Of a stretch of DNA of 64,000 nucleotides, positions 1 through 8,642 are shown piece after piece. Each line of letters opens with the position of its first letter. Positions within the stretch are counted from its first letter, which is position 1. A program made the translations under genes and the position numbers. The stretch covers positions 1,175,744 to 1,239,743 of the forward strand of contig NZ_JAJOYR010000002.1 of the NCBI RefSeq assembly GCF_021202945.1. Direction: 5' to 3'. Under the pieces are notes generated by a model. That model was not told the DNA's origin, did not search any database, and saw only the letters and a program-made list of their open reading frames with translations. Source of the DNA: Stenotrophomonas sp. SY1. Its GTDB lineage: Bacteria > Pseudomonadota > Gammaproteobacteria > Xanthomonadales > Xanthomonadaceae.

Positions 1-672
1 CACCAGTACCAGCGTGGTCAGCACGAACTGCAGCAGCCAGCTGTTCTGCATGCCGATGTTGGCAGCGATGAAGTGGTGGAAGGCCGGCACCAGATGGCCG
101 CCCATCTCCAGCGCGAACACCGGCAGGGTCAGTACGGTTGCCAGCAGAAAATCGCGCTTGAGCACACGCAGTTCGTCGGCATGACGCTTGGCCTGCGTGT
201 CCTCGTTGCTGATCGCACCGTCGAGCGGCCTGGCGACATAGCCGGCCTTGGCGATGGCCGCGACCAGTGCTGCCGGGTCAAGCCCGGTATCGCCCTGCAC
301 GCTGGCGCGTTCCGTGGCCAGATTGACGCTGGCCGAGCGCACGCCGGGCACGTCCTTGAGCGCACGCTCCACACGGCCCACGCAGGACGCGCATGTCATG
401 CCTTCGATCTCCAGTTCCAGCGGCGCCTGCGCGGTGACCTCATAGCCGGCTTTGTTCACCGCATCGATCAAGGCCTGACGCGCCACCGGGCCATCGGTAC
501 GCACGCTGGCGCGCTCGGTGGCCAGATTGACGCTGGCCTGGCGCACACCCGGCACCGCCGCCAGCGCGCGTTCCACACGACCCACGCACGAGGCGCAGGT
601 CATGCCCTCGATCATCAGTTCTTCGGTGCTCTCACCCGGCCCTATCTTGCCCGGGGCTGCCGTGCTCGCCAT
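1..672 (-). CDS. copA: Copper-translocating P1B-type ATPase, N-terminal part (runs off the left edge)
   Basis: This is the first 224 codons of a copper-exporting P-type ATPase. The visible part carries two heavy-metal-associated domains, each with the motif GMTCASC (Cys26/Cys29 and Cys94/Cys97), and the two domains are nearly identical in their first half. After about residue 150 the chain becomes hydrophobic, which fits the start of the membrane region. The phosphorylation (DKTG) and CPC motifs lie outside the window. The start ATG is preceded by GGAGAAAGCCG, the same leader as the divergent chaperone gene. A CueR-type promoter lies upstream. In this family ATP hydrolysis drives Cu(I) from the cytoplasm to the periplasm. 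Two tandem domains of this type are usual for proteobacterial CopA. Confidence 0.95.
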   Translation of the reverse strand, partial: MASTAAPGKIGPGESTEELMIEGMTCASCVGRVERALAAVPGVRQASVNLATERASVRTDGPVARQALIDAVNKAGYEVTAQAPLELEIEGMTCASCVGRVERALKDVPGVRSASVNLATERASVQGDTGLDPAALVAAIAKAGYVARPLDGAISNEDTQAKRHADELRVLKRDFLLATVLTLPVFALEMGGHLVPAFHHFIAANIGMQNSWLLQFVLTTLVLV

Positions 673-704
673 CGGCTTTCTCCATCTTCCTGTCGTTGCC
701 GGGC

Positions 705-735
705 ACCTTAAAGGTTCCCACGATGGCAGGGTCAA
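705..735 (-). promoter_or_regulatory. CueR/MerR-type copper-responsive promoter of copA
   Basis: Read on the minus strand, a -35 TTGACC (735-730) and a -10 TAAGGT (710-705) are separated by exactly 19 bp. The spacer holds an imperfect dyad around CCATCGTGGG. The 19-bp spacing is the hallmark of MerR-family activated promoters, and the layout closely matches the E. coli copA promoter recognised by CueR. I infer control by a CueR homologue, which is not encoded in the window. Confidence 0.8.
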
Positions 736-819
736 GGGGCAGGAATGGGTGAAGAAGCGGGCGAAATGAACGAGAGCACAAGGCGCGCCGAGCGTGTGCC
801 TTCATTCACTCACGGCCTG

Positions 820-850
820 TTGACCTTGCCACCGTGGCAAGCCGCAGCCT
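820..850 (+). promoter_or_regulatory. Second CueR-type promoter, for the copper chaperone
   Basis: The -35 TTGACC (820-825) and the -10 CAGCCT (845-850) are again 19 bp apart. The spacer begins with the perfect palindrome TTGCCACCGTGGCAA (826-840). The predicted transcript would begin about 20 bases before the chaperone ATG. With the copA promoter, it makes a divergent, co-regulated pair. Confidence 0.75.
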
Positions 851-876
851 TTCTCCACCCTCAATGGAGAAAACCG

Positions 877-1074
877 ATGAAACTGCATATCCAGAGCATG
901 ACCTGCGGTGGCTGCGCACGCAGCGTGACGGCCGCTGTGAAGGAAATCGACCCGGTGGCGGTCGTTGAGATCGACGTGCCGGCCAGGACCGTGACGATCC
1001 AATCCAGCCAACCGCTGGAGCGCTTCACCCAGGCGCTCGATAGCGCCGGCTTCCCGCCGAAGGCAGTGGCCTGA
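877..1074 (+). CDS. copZ: CopZ-like heavy-metal-associated (HMA) copper chaperone
   Basis: This 65-residue protein is a single HMA domain with the metal motif MTCGGC (Cys10, Cys13) and the expected length for a soluble copper chaperone. It probably binds Cu(I) in the cytoplasm and hands it to CopA or to the regulator. The start at 877 was chosen because GGAG lies seven bases upstream and the metal motif then sits at the usual distance from the N-terminus. An in-frame ATG-less extension further upstream crosses the promoter and is unlikely. It lies divergent to copA and has its own CueR-type promoter. Confidence 0.88.
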   Translation: MKLHIQSMTCGGCARSVTAAVKEIDPVAVVEIDVPARTVTIQSSQPLERFTQALDSAGFPPKAVA

Positions 1075-1084
1075 CCCACCGCGC

Positions 1085-1198
1085 AGGAGCGGCTTCAGCC
1101 GCGAAGCTGGGATTGATGGAACAATCTTCGTGCCTGCCGTTGCTGTTGTCCGCAGCGACGGATGGCACTACAGCTTCGCGGCTGAAGCCGCTTCTGCG
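1085..1198. repeat. Inverted pair of REP sequences (REPIN-like)
   Basis: AGGAGCGGCTTCAGCCGCGA (from 1085) and its inverted copy beginning CAGCTTCGCGGCTGAAGCCG (1171-1198) face each other about 60 bp apart. Each copy is itself a small palindrome. The same family recurs at about 29.5, 31.5, 38.1 and 42.7 kb. Confidence 0.8.
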
Positions 1199-1253
1199 AG
1201 GCATCTGCTGCTGCATTGCGCCGCCAGGATAAGCGCCGCTTATCCGGGGGTGA

Positions 1254-1682
1254 TCAACGCGATGCCGGCGCCCGCTTCCACACCTCACGCTCGACACGGC
1301 GCTCGCCGTGCCAGCGCTCCAGCGTCCATACGTCGCCTTCCAGCGTGTAGCGGAACTCGTAGCTGCCGCCGTTCTCCAGTGGGTAGGACGCCATCAACGG
1401 GCTTTCCACATACCGGTTGCCCTCGGCACGGTAGGTGCCCGAGCCACCCGCCCAGAATTTGCCGTCGCTGGTGGTGGTAAAGGCGAAACGGCCATCGGCC
1501 AGCAGCTTGGTGCCGGCCAGTTTCTGGCTTGCGTAATCCACCAGCGCGCCTTCGGCATTGATGAATTCGCCCGATTGCAGCTGCCAGGCGCCCTGCAACG
1601 CCGCCCCGTCATCGGCCCGGGCCGGGACTACAAATACGGCCAGCAGCAGCAACACGGCGGCCAGGCGTGAAATCAGCGACAT
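1254..1682 (-). CDS. Secreted hypothetical protein
   Basis: This 142-residue protein of unknown function has a clear signal peptide: a basic start, a leucine-rich core and cleavage after ARA before DDGA. The mature part is a small beta-rich domain with repeated short strands (LLADGRF, GGSGTYRAEGN, LEGDVWTLERW). This resembles lipocalin-like or DUF-type secreted proteins, but no family can be named with confidence. The start at 1682 has GGGAG about six bases upstream. An open frame continuing upstream lacks a signal peptide at its own start and is not favoured. It stands alone, with a REP pair downstream. Confidence 0.7.
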   Translation of the reverse strand: MSLISRLAAVLLLLAVFVVPARADDGAALQGAWQLQSGEFINAEGALVDYASQKLAGTKLLADGRFAFTTTSDGKFWAGGSGTYRAEGNRYVESPLMASYPLENGGSYEFRYTLEGDVWTLERWHGERRVEREVWKRAPASR

Positions 1683-1828
1683 CACTTGCTCCCAATGGAT
1701 GAACCGGGCCGCATTGTGCGCACTGCACCGGCACGGGCGCCAATGCAGATGCATCGGCAACCGTTGTGACCATACCGGTGGTGGCGGGACGCTATCATTG
1801 GCGCCACCTTTGAAGCGGCAGCAGCAAC

Positions 1829-2218
1829 GTGCAGACCATCCTCACTCCGGTATCGATCGGCGAGCTGATCGACAAGATCACCATTCTCCAGATCAAGGCA
1901 GAGCGCATCACCGACGGGACCAAGTTGGCCAACGTGCGCACCGAACTGGATGGCCTGTGGCCGCTGTGGCTGGAACAACAGGCCACGCGCCCGACGCTGA
2001 CGGCACTGATGGATCAGCTCAAGGCAATCAATGAACGCATGTGGGACATCCAGGACCAGCTGCGCGACAAGGAGGCGGCGCAGGATTTCGGTGCTGAGTT
2101 CATCACCCTGGCCCGTGGCGTATACGGCACCAACGGCGAGCGCGTGGCGGTGAAGAACGAGATCAACCGCGTGGCCGGCTCGGCGCTGGTGGAAGAGAAG
2201 CAGTACCAGGGCGAGTGA
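1829..2218 (+). CDS. DUF6165 family protein
   Basis: This 129-residue cytoplasmic protein matches the DUF6165 family, seen mostly in proteobacteria and without a known role. It begins with a conserved-looking segment (TPVSIGELIDKITIL) followed by largely helical sequence. No catalytic motif is visible. The start codon is GTG; no good Shine-Dalgarno sequence precedes it, but the conserved N-terminus begins immediately after it and no ATG is available nearby. It is transcribed divergently from the secreted protein gene, with about 145 bp between them. Confidence 0.8.
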   Translation: MQTILTPVSIGELIDKITILQIKAERITDGTKLANVRTELDGLWPLWLEQQATRPTLTALMDQLKAINERMWDIQDQLRDKEAAQDFGAEFITLARGVYGTNGERVAVKNEINRVAGSALVEEKQYQGE

Positions 2219-2254
2219 GGCTGGGCTTTGGGCTTTTGAGTTCTTGAAGCTTGT

Positions 2255-2390
2255 GCCTTTTCCCTTCTCCCTCTGGCGGGAGAAGGTGGTGCGAAGCACC
2301 GGATGAGGGCAGCCTTTGCTTGTGGGCTTGGGCGTGTTCAAGCTGCCCTCACCCCAACCCCTCATCCGCCTGCCGGTGAAGGACTTCAAA
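2255..2390. repeat. Imperfect inverted repeat, CTCATCCG/CGGATGAG type
   Basis: The intergenic stretch contains CCGGATGAGGGCAGC and, about 40 bases on, the facing CTGCCCTCACCCCAACCCCTCATCCG, plus a local hairpin in TTCTCCC...GGGAGAA. This is a type of GC-rich intergenic repeat common in Xanthomonadaceae. No open frame here is credible. Confidence 0.5.
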
Positions 2391-2435
2391 CTCTTCGGGC
2401 CCCCAAAGGGCGCGGGCTTCGAGCCGGCATTTCCC

Positions 2436-3449
2436 TCAGAACGCCAGCTGCGCCCACAGCCCCGCTTCGTGGCTTTCCAGCTTCTTCTTCGCCGATTCCT
2501 GCTCCACGCGCTTGCCGACCATCGCCAGGCGCAGATGCTTGTTCGGCTTCCACTCCACGCCCGCCTGCTGATAGCGCTCGCGGGTGCGCGGATCGATGTC
2601 CAGGCTCATGCGGGTATCGTCGTAACGCGCGAACACCGCGTACTGCGGGTTGAACTGGTAGCTGCTCCACGCTGACCAGCCGCGCTGGTCGTCACTGCCC
2701 GGCTTGGTGATGCGGGTCCAGTCCTGCGCGCGGAAGTACTGCGCGCCCACGCGCGTCTTCGCCCCCACCCAGCTGGCCATCGCATTCCAGCGCTGCGCGG
2801 TGTGTTCGTGCGGAAGATCGCCGGAGTCCTGCGCGCGGGTACCACGATAGCCGCCGGCAGCCAGTTCCACGCCCTTCAACGGCGTCCAACCCACCCGCGC
2901 TTCCAGGTCGGCACGGTTGCCCAGACGCGGCTTCTGGAAACCACCACCGGTGACCACCGAAGCGGTGTAGACCAGATCACCATGGCTGTACTGACCATGC
3001 AGACCGTAATCAGCGGGCGTACCCATCTTGGTGCGTGCGATCAGCCCCGCGTCCACGTAGCGGAAGCCTTCGCGCTGCGATTCCATCGCGATCCATGGGG
3101 TCGGCGCATTGCCGATGCGCAGCCAGCTGCCCTTGCCGAAGCTGCGTTGCAGATAGGCATGGCGCAGCCACACGTCGGTGGGATCGCTGTTGCGCAGCCA
3201 TTGCACGTCGGTGGTGACCTGCGCAGACCAACGCTCGTTGAAGCGATGGTCCACGTTGATGAAGGTGCGCTTGAGGTCCATCGCCAAACCCTCGTCGTCG
3301 GTGACTACACCGTCGCGATCAAGCTGGCTTGCGTTGATGAAAATCTGCGTGGATATCCGTGTGGCCGGTTCGTCCTGTGCGATTGCCATCATCGGCATGC
3401 ACAGCGTCGCCAACGCAGCGCCCAACGCGCTGCGGCTTACAAACTGCAT
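2436..3449 (-). CDS. Porin-like outer-membrane beta-barrel protein
   Basis: This 337-residue protein has a signal peptide ending AIAQ before DEPATR. Many short amphipathic strands follow, and the chain ends in phenylalanine (LWAQLAF), the classic signal for barrel insertion. Its size and tyrosine/tryptophan-rich strands resemble trimeric or phosphate-selective-type porins. The substrate cannot be read from the sequence. It probably lets small solutes cross the outer membrane. A GGAGAGCAGTC-type ribosome site lies just upstream of the ATG. Confidence 0.8.
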   Translation of the reverse strand: MQFVSRSALGAALATLCMPMMAIAQDEPATRISTQIFINASQLDRDGVVTDDEGLAMDLKRTFINVDHRFNERWSAQVTTDVQWLRNSDPTDVWLRHAYLQRSFGKGSWLRIGNAPTPWIAMESQREGFRYVDAGLIARTKMGTPADYGLHGQYSHGDLVYTASVVTGGGFQKPRLGNRADLEARVGWTPLKGVELAAGGYRGTRAQDSGDLPHEHTAQRWNAMASWVGAKTRVGAQYFRAQDWTRITKPGSDDQRGWSAWSSYQFNPQYAVFARYDDTRMSLDIDPRTRERYQQAGVEWKPNKHLRLAMVGKRVEQESAKKKLESHEAGLWAQLAF

Positions 3450-3616
3450 GACTGCTCTCCTTGGGCCAGTGGTTCAACCGGCTACGGGCAGCCTTCAGCG
3501 TCCAGTGGGACTTGCCACCGGCTGCCTGCTCGCCGGATTGCGGTCAATTGTCGGCAGGCACTGACGGCACTTCCCTGACGTGGGTCAATCGGAGCCGCAT
3601 TCACGGTCCACAGGCA

Positions 3617-3646
3617 AACAAAAAGGCCAGGCATGGGCCTGGCCTT
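3617..3646 (-). terminator. Rho-independent terminator of the zinc ribbon gene
   Basis: AAGGCCAGG (3623-3631) pairs with CCTGGCCTT (3638-3646). On the minus strand the stem runs into a T-rich tract (complement of 3617-3624). It sits about 24 bases after the zinc ribbon stop codon. Confidence 0.85.
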
Positions 3647-3669
3647 GTACGTTGGGCATTGCAGATGCT

Positions 3670-3828
3670 TCAACCAGCGTTGCTGCCGCGAGGCAGTTCG
3701 CCGGCATCCAGCGCGACGGTCTTGATCGACAGGCACTGCGGGCACACCCGCTCAAGCACCTTGATTGCCGGTTCGTAGACCGCGTTGCACTTCATGCACT
3801 GGACCCTTCCAGTCGTGTCGGCTTCCAT
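3670..3828 (-). CDS. Small zinc-ribbon protein
   Basis: This 52-residue protein has two CxxC pairs (CMKC near residue 11, CPQC near residue 30), which is enough for a single zinc ribbon. The start at 3828 is strongly supported by GGGGAGG five bases upstream. An upstream in-frame ATG has no such site. No enzyme motif is present. Such proteins may bind nucleic acid or protein partners, but the role here is unknown. It is followed by a good terminator and appears to be monocistronic. Confidence 0.75.
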   Translation of the reverse strand: MEADTTGRVQCMKCNAVYEPAIKVLERVCPQCLSIKTVALDAGELPRGSNAG

Positions 3829-3924
3829 AAGCCTCCCCTTTTGTTTCATCCAAGGGGCAGATATGAGGTCCCTCAAGAAGAAAATCAAGCCAGTGCATCG
3901 CGATGCGGACACGGCGGCACCGGT

Positions 3925-4215
3925 TCAGGTACCCAACACATCCAGCAAATGGAGGATGTTGCGCCGGTTCTTCCCCCAGTCGATGCACTGGGTTGGCAGG
4001 ATGCAGCTGCTACGCAATGCCAGTCGACCTGATGCAAAGGAAGCAGTGATGGTTTCCCCAAAAGACCAGGCGCTGAAACCCACCCTGCACGTGACGCTCT
4101 CTTTCTGTTCCTGCACCCGCGCCCAACCCGAACGCCGCATCGCGGCCGCTACGGATGCAGGTGTATGCACACCGGAAACAATCGTTTCGTGGAAAGCGGG
4201 AAACGCAAATGTCAT
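3925..4215 (-). CDS. Hypothetical protein with atypical composition
   Basis: This is a possible 96-residue protein beginning MTFAFPAFHETIV. The ATG is preceded by AAGGAAGGAA about seven bases upstream, which is a good ribosome site and the main reason for calling it. Third codon positions are less GC-rich than in the neighbours (many ACA, TTT, GCA, TCC, GTT codons), so it may be newly acquired or decaying. No signal peptide, membrane span or known motif is seen. It lies between bioD and the zinc ribbon gene on the same strand. It could equally be a chance open frame. Confidence 0.4.
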   Translation of the reverse strand: MTFAFPAFHETIVSGVHTPASVAAAMRRSGWARVQEQKESVTCRVGFSAWSFGETITASFASGRLALRSSCILPTQCIDWGKNRRNILHLLDVLGT

Positions 4216-4331
4216 CGTTAGGTTCCTTCCTTGATTGTCGTCGAGTAGTACCACACCCGCTCCTTGCCGACGATACATGCGAGAGGAAAGTCATCGCTGT
4301 CGACATGTTTGGTCAGCAGCGATGTCCTCAG

Positions 4332-4982
4332 TCAGGCCAGATCCAGACGCGGCACGTCGTACCACTGCGCATCGGGGTAATGGCGGCGCACATGCGTGCG
4401 GATGAAATCACGGCTGTCGGTTGCGATCACGTCGTCGTTGCTGTCATCACGGCTGTTCCAGGCCACGCCATGCAGTGCGATGCCGCGCGCGGCCAGTGCC
4501 TCCAATGACAACAGCGTGTGGTTGATGCTGCCCAACCTGCCGGAGGTCACCAGCAGCACCGGCCAGCCACGTTCGGCCACGTAATCAATGGTCAGCAGCT
4601 GCTCGGTCAGCGGCACCATCAGGCCACCGGCACCTTCCACCAGCACGCTGCCGAAACGTTCGCACAGACGCGCGGTGGCCTGCGCGATGACATCCAGATC
4701 CAGCGTGCGTTGCTCCAGGCGTGCCGACAGATGCGGCGATGCCGGGTAGGCGAACAACGCCGGCATCGTGGTGCCGTCGCGGTCTTCTTCGAACAGGCCG
4801 CAGCCCATGATGCGCCGGTGCAACAGGATGTCGTCCGATGCGCCCACGCAACCGGTCTGCACCAGCTTCTGGGTAATGACATCGACACCCTGCTCTGCCC
4901 ATTGCCGGGCCAGCCAGCCGGTCACCACGGTCTTGCCGATCTCGGTATCGATGCCGCTGACGAATATCACCTGGCCGCTCAT
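4332..4982 (-). CDS. bioD: Dethiobiotin synthetase
   Basis: This 216-residue enzyme closes the ureido ring of dethiobiotin from 7,8-diaminopelargonate, CO2 and ATP. It has the P-loop GIDTEIGKT (residues 10-18), the lysine in ITQKLVQTG near residue 39 and the VEGAGG motif near 115-120. The P-loop has Ile where E. coli BioD has Thr, and the ITQK-VQTG form resembles the BioD2-like subfamily I remember from Haemophilus and Vibrio. Its ATG overlaps the bioA stop codon by four bases (ATGA), so the two are translationally coupled. An open frame continuing upstream lies inside bioA in another frame and is not the start. Confidence 0.93.
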   Translation of the reverse strand: MSGQVIFVSGIDTEIGKTVVTGWLARQWAEQGVDVITQKLVQTGCVGASDDILLHRRIMGCGLFEEDRDGTTMPALFAYPASPHLSARLEQRTLDLDVIAQATARLCERFGSVLVEGAGGLMVPLTEQLLTIDYVAERGWPVLLVTSGRLGSINHTLLSLEALAARGIALHGVAWNSRDDSNDDVIATDSRDFIRTHVRRHYPDAQWYDVPRLDLA

Positions 4983-6271
4983 GCGCGCATGTCCTCCGCT
5001 TCCAGTCCGGCCACCAGCGCAACCATGCCATCGCACAGCTGTTGCAGCTGCGCATCGCTGATCACATATGGCGGCATCACGTACACCAGTCGCCCGAACG
5101 GACGGATCCAGATGCCCTGTTCCAGCATGCGCTGCTGGATGCGTTCCAGCCGCAGCGATGCCTTGAGTTCGATCACGCCGATGGCGCCCAGTACGCGCAC
5201 GTCCGCCACCTGCGCCAGCGCACGGGCCGGTGCCAGACGTTCCCGCAGCGCGTTCTCGATGGCGGCAACCCGGCCCTGCCAATCCTGCGACAGCAACAGC
5301 TGGGTGGACGCCAACGCAACCGCGCAGGCCAGCGGATTGGCCATGAAGGTCGGCCCATGCATGAACACACCCGGCTCGCCGCCGGCGATCACATCGGCGA
5401 TGTCGCGACGCGTCAGCGTTGCCGCCATCGTCATGTAGCCGCCGGTCAGCGCCTTGCCGATACACAGGATGTCCGGGCTGATGCCGGCATGCTCGCAGGC
5501 AAACAACCGGCCGCTACGGCCGAAGCCGGTGGCGATCTCGTCGCAGATCAGCAGCACATCGTGTGCGCGGCACAGCCGTGCCAGCTCGCGCAGGTACTGC
5601 GGGTGATAGAAACGCATGCCACCTGCGCCCTGCACCACCGGTTCGATGATGAAGGCAGCCAGTTCATCGCCGCGCTCGGCAAACAGTTGTTCAAGCGGCG
5701 CGATATCGGCAGGGTCCCAGGGCGCATCGAACGCCGTCTGCGGTGCCGGTACGAACACGCGCGCCGGCAATGACGCGCCGAACAGGCCATGCATGCCATT
5801 GACCGGGTCGCATACCGACATCGCGTTCCAGGTGTCGCCGTGGTAACCCGACCGGGTGGTGGCGATGTTGGAACGCTGCGGCATGCCGCGCGCGGCCTGG
5901 TACTGGATGGCCATCTTCAGCGCCACTTCCACCGACACCGAACCGGAGTCGGCGTAGAAGATCGTATCCAGCCCCTGCGGCACGATCTGCAGCAGCAGCT
6001 TGCCCAGGGCGATGGCCGGCTCGTGGGTGAGCCCACCGAACATCACATGCGACATCCGCCCAAGCTGGTCGATCGCGGCCTGGTTGAGTTGCGGATGGTT
6101 GTAGCCGTGGATGGCGCACCACCATGAGGCCATGCCGTCGATCAGCTGCGTGCCGTCCTCCAGCTGCAACAGCACGCCATCGGCGCGCGCCACCTTCAAC
6201 ACCGGCACCGGGCCGCGCAGCGCGCTGTACGGGTGCCATAGATGTTCATGGTCGAACGGGTCAATCAACAT
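4979..6271 (-). CDS. bioA: Adenosylmethionine-8-amino-7-oxononanoate aminotransferase
   Basis: This 430-residue PLP enzyme makes 7,8-diaminopelargonate, the substrate of BioD. It has the class III aminotransferase features: [12 protein letters not shown] near residues 244-255, the PLP lysine in IGKALTGG (Lys273), and [11 protein letters not shown] further on. The N-terminal DHEHLWHPY segment is typical of BioA. Length is as expected. It heads a two-gene bioA-bioD unit. The other biotin genes (bioF, bioB, bioC, bioH) are not in the window. No biotin operator was recognised upstream. Confidence 0.96.
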   Translation of the reverse strand: MLIDPFDHEHLWHPYSALRGPVPVLKVARADGVLLQLEDGTQLIDGMASWWCAIHGYNHPQLNQAAIDQLGRMSHVMFGGLTHEPAIALGKLLLQIVPQGLDTIFYADSGSVSVEVALKMAIQYQAARGMPQRSNIATTRSGYHGDTWNAMSVCDPVNGMHGLFGASLPARVFVPAPQTAFDAPWDPADIAPLEQLFAERGDELAAFIIEPVVQGAGGMRFYHPQYLRELARLCRAHDVLLICDEIATGFGRSGRLFACEHAGISPDILCIGKALTGGYMTMAATLTRRDIADVIAGGEPGVFMHGPTFMANPLACAVALASTQLLLSQDWQGRVAAIENALRERLAPARALAQVADVRVLGAIGVIELKASLRLERIQQRMLEQGIWIRPFGRLVYVMPPYVISDAQLQQLCDGMVALVAGLEAEDMRA

Positions 6272-6527
6272 CGTTGTCGGTCACAGCACGCGGGGGGCGG
6301 CTTGCAGGGGGCGTACCTTACCCCCTCCGCCGCGCCGGCGCATGCGCGCCGACGCACCGACGGGTTGCCATCGCCAGCCCCGCGCTTGGCATGGCGCTGC
6401 GCATCCCCGAAAGGCCGGGCTTTCCCGGCCCCCACGCAGCACCAGGAGGACGGACTTCCAAGCCCGTCGCCCTCTGGCAACCCGTCCAGCACCGCCCGGC
6501 AGCGGCCTTCTCCAGCGGCCGGGCGTA

Positions 6528-6553
6528 ACGGGCCGGTTCTTGAACCGGCCCGT
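6528..6553 (-). terminator. Perfect 12-bp hairpin after the TorF-like gene
   Basis: ACGGGCCGGTTC (6528-6539) and GAACCGGCCCGT (6542-6553) form a perfect stem with a two-base loop just after the stop codon of the minus-strand barrel gene. No clear T-run follows, so it may stabilise the mRNA end or act as a weak terminator. The rest of 6272-6527, between bioA and this hairpin, shows no gene. Confidence 0.55.
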
Positions 6554-6557
6554 GGGT

Positions 6558-7277
6558 TCAGAACGAGCCCTGCAAGGCCACTTCCCAGCGCGAGCCGGCG
6601 TAGTCCTCGCCAAACAGCGCCTTGGCCTTGCTGTCGGTGGCATGCGCGCTCACACGCAGTTCCAGCGGTGCGGCGAAGGCCCAGATGGCATTGACCTGGC
6701 CGTGGGCGTAACCGCCGCCACGCACGTCCTGCAAGCTGTAGTAGCCGGCCATCGCTTCCAGGCGCAGCTTCTCGTTCACCGGCAGGCGCGCGCCGATCAG
6801 GCTGTAAAGACCATCTTGGGTGGTGCCCAGGGCTTCGGACGACCAGCCCAGCGACAACCAGTAGTTGTCCTTCCAGGTCACGGTGCTGTTGAGCTCGGTC
6901 CAGTTCAGATCCACCGTGGTGGACGGATAGTGGTAATGCAGCACGTTGGCATCCAGCGCCCAGTCGTCGGCCAGTTTGCCGCTCCAGCCCACGGTGAAAT
7001 CCAGCTCGCTGCTGGCGTGGGTTTCCGGCGCGAACTCGACGTTGGAGCCCCATGCCGATGCATAGAAGCCATTGTCGGTAGCGGCCTTGAAGCCAGCCTG
7101 CACGGCGGCATCGCCCTGGGTCTGGGTGGAGCCGCGCCAGACGTAGTCGCTGGTAAGAGTGGCACTGCCGCCAACCTGGTAGGCGGCGGCAGTGCCGGTC
7201 ATGCCGGCGCAGGCCATGACCACACACAACACGGGAACATGGCGCAGGGCGCGCCGGTTATTGATCGTGAATTTCAT
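6558..7277 (-). CDS. TorF-family putative porin (TIGR02001-type)
   Basis: This 239-residue protein has a signal peptide ending TAAA before YQVGGSATL. The next segment, TSDYVWRGSTQTQGDAAVQ, is the recognisable opening of the TIGR02001 / TorF-like putative porin family. The rest is alternating beta strands, and the chain ends in phenylalanine (VALQGSF), as expected for an outer-membrane barrel. The start at 7277 has GGAAAA nearby and gives a normal signal peptide. An in-frame ATG seven codons upstream is less likely. Substrate unknown. Confidence 0.82.
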   Translation of the reverse strand: MKFTINNRRALRHVPVLCVVMACAGMTGTAAAYQVGGSATLTSDYVWRGSTQTQGDAAVQAGFKAATDNGFYASAWGSNVEFAPETHASSELDFTVGWSGKLADDWALDANVLHYHYPSTTVDLNWTELNSTVTWKDNYWLSLGWSSEALGTTQDGLYSLIGARLPVNEKLRLEAMAGYYSLQDVRGGGYAHGQVNAIWAFAAPLELRVSAHATDSKAKALFGEDYAGSRWEVALQGSF

Positions 7278-7637
7278 CGGGTTTTCCGTAGCAGCCACGC
7301 AGGCTGCGTGGCGAGACGGAAATTGTTTCGCTCAGGCCCATAAACCAGCGATGGTGAGGGCTGCGTGGTGGCGTCAAATGTTCGTAAAAGCAGGGGATTG
7401 GCGATCAGCAGGGAAAGCGACGCTCTCCTCAACCACAACACGCTGGGCCCTGAAGTCGCGCTCACAAATCCCGAATCCCGAGCCTCGAATCCTGAATCCC
7501 AGGCCGGCAACGCCTGCGCCAACGGCATGTCAACCCAACCAATGCGCATCAGCGGCAAGGCCTGTGGCCCGGAAAAGTACGTTACTGCCGCCACCATTGC
7601 ATGCAGAATGGCGCCCCCCGCACCCGCCCTTTTGCCC
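7278..7637. other. Intergenic region with AATCCCGAATCC-type short direct repeats
   Basis: This 360-bp gap between the TorF-like gene and the HPP gene holds no credible gene. At 7467-7505 it contains several near-copies of GAATCCCGA / GAATCCTGA in tandem. An open frame runs through the gap in frame with the HPP gene but carries no signal or domain. The promoters of the two divergent genes must lie here, but none could be placed with confidence. Confidence 0.5.
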
Positions 7638-8615
7638 ATGCCTTCGCTTCTACGCCTCGAACCGCTGCGCAACTGGTTGAGCATCGAACGCAACCAGACC
7701 AGCCACGGCGAAAAGTGGATCTCCGCGCTCGGCGCGCTGATCGGCATCACGGTGGTGTACCAGCTGACCCACTGGGTCTTCCCGCATGGCTTCCTCGGCA
7801 ATGCCGGTGGCGCCATCCTGCTCGCTTCGATGGGCGCCTCGGCGGTGCTGGTGTTCGCGGTGCCGCATGGTGCGCTGTCGCAACCGTGGCCGGTACTGGC
7901 CGGGCACGGGGTTTCCGCCTTCATCGGCGTCAGCTGCCAGATGCTGGCGCCCGACCAGGCCTGGACCGGCGCCCTGGCCGTGGGCCTGGCCGTGGGCGCG
8001 ATGCATTACCTGCGTTGCATCCATCCACCCGGCGGTGCGACCGCGCTGGCGGCGGTGATTGGCGGCGCGGAGGTGCATGCGCTGGGCTACCAGTACCTGC
8101 TCACTCCGGTGGCGATCAACGTTGCGGCCATCCTGCTTGCGGGCGTGGCATTCAACGCCTGCTTTGCGTGGCGACGTTATCCGGTGCACCTGCATCGGCG
8201 GCGCCAGCGCGCGGTGAGTGTTGCCCCGGCGCAGCGCCGCATCGACCTCACCCAGGAAGATTTCCACGCGGCCATCGGCCAGCTCAACTCCTTCGTCGAC
8301 ATCACCGAAGACAACCTCACCGAGTTGCTCGAACTGGCCAAGCAGCACGCAGAACGCGATGCACTGCACCCGGCATTGATCGAACCCGGCCACTATTACA
8401 GCAACGGCCGCCTGGGCCGGGCGTGGAGCGTGCGTCGCGTCTCGGTGACACCGGCGCTGGACGGCCCCCTGCCGGAGCGCCTGGTCTACGCCGTCGTCGC
8501 TGGTGACGGCATCGGCCGCATCGGCCATGCCACCGCCGACGAGCTGCGGCAGTGGGCGCGGTTCGAGGTGGAACCGCGCGAAGGTGGCCGCTGGATCAAA
8601 CTCGGCAACGACTGA
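7638..8615 (+). CDS. HPP-family integral membrane protein
   Basis: This 325-residue protein has an N-terminal HPP domain with four or five membrane spans between about residues 30 and 180, including the signature CIHPPGGATAL. A cytoplasmic C-terminal part of about 130 residues (from IDLTQEDFHAAI) follows. HPP proteins are widespread in bacteria and plants; plant members have been linked to nitrite transport, but bacterial roles are unclear. The start at 7638 is the last ATG before the conserved region; no convincing ribosome site precedes it or the ATG at 7608. It is probably a single-gene unit. Confidence 0.78.
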   Translation: MPSLLRLEPLRNWLSIERNQTSHGEKWISALGALIGITVVYQLTHWVFPHGFLGNAGGAILLASMGASAVLVFAVPHGALSQPWPVLAGHGVSAFIGVSCQMLAPDQAWTGALAVGLAVGAMHYLRCIHPPGGATALAAVIGGAEVHALGYQYLLTPVAINVAAILLAGVAFNACFAWRRYPVHLHRRRQRAVSVAPAQRRIDLTQEDFHAAIGQLNSFVDITEDNLTELLELAKQHAERDALHPALIEPGHYYSNGRLGRAWSVRRVSVTPALDGPLPERLVYAVVAGDGIGRIGHATADELRQWARFEVEPREGGRWIKLGND

Positions 8616-8642
8616 ACGCAGCCAACCGTTGCCGCGCAGACG

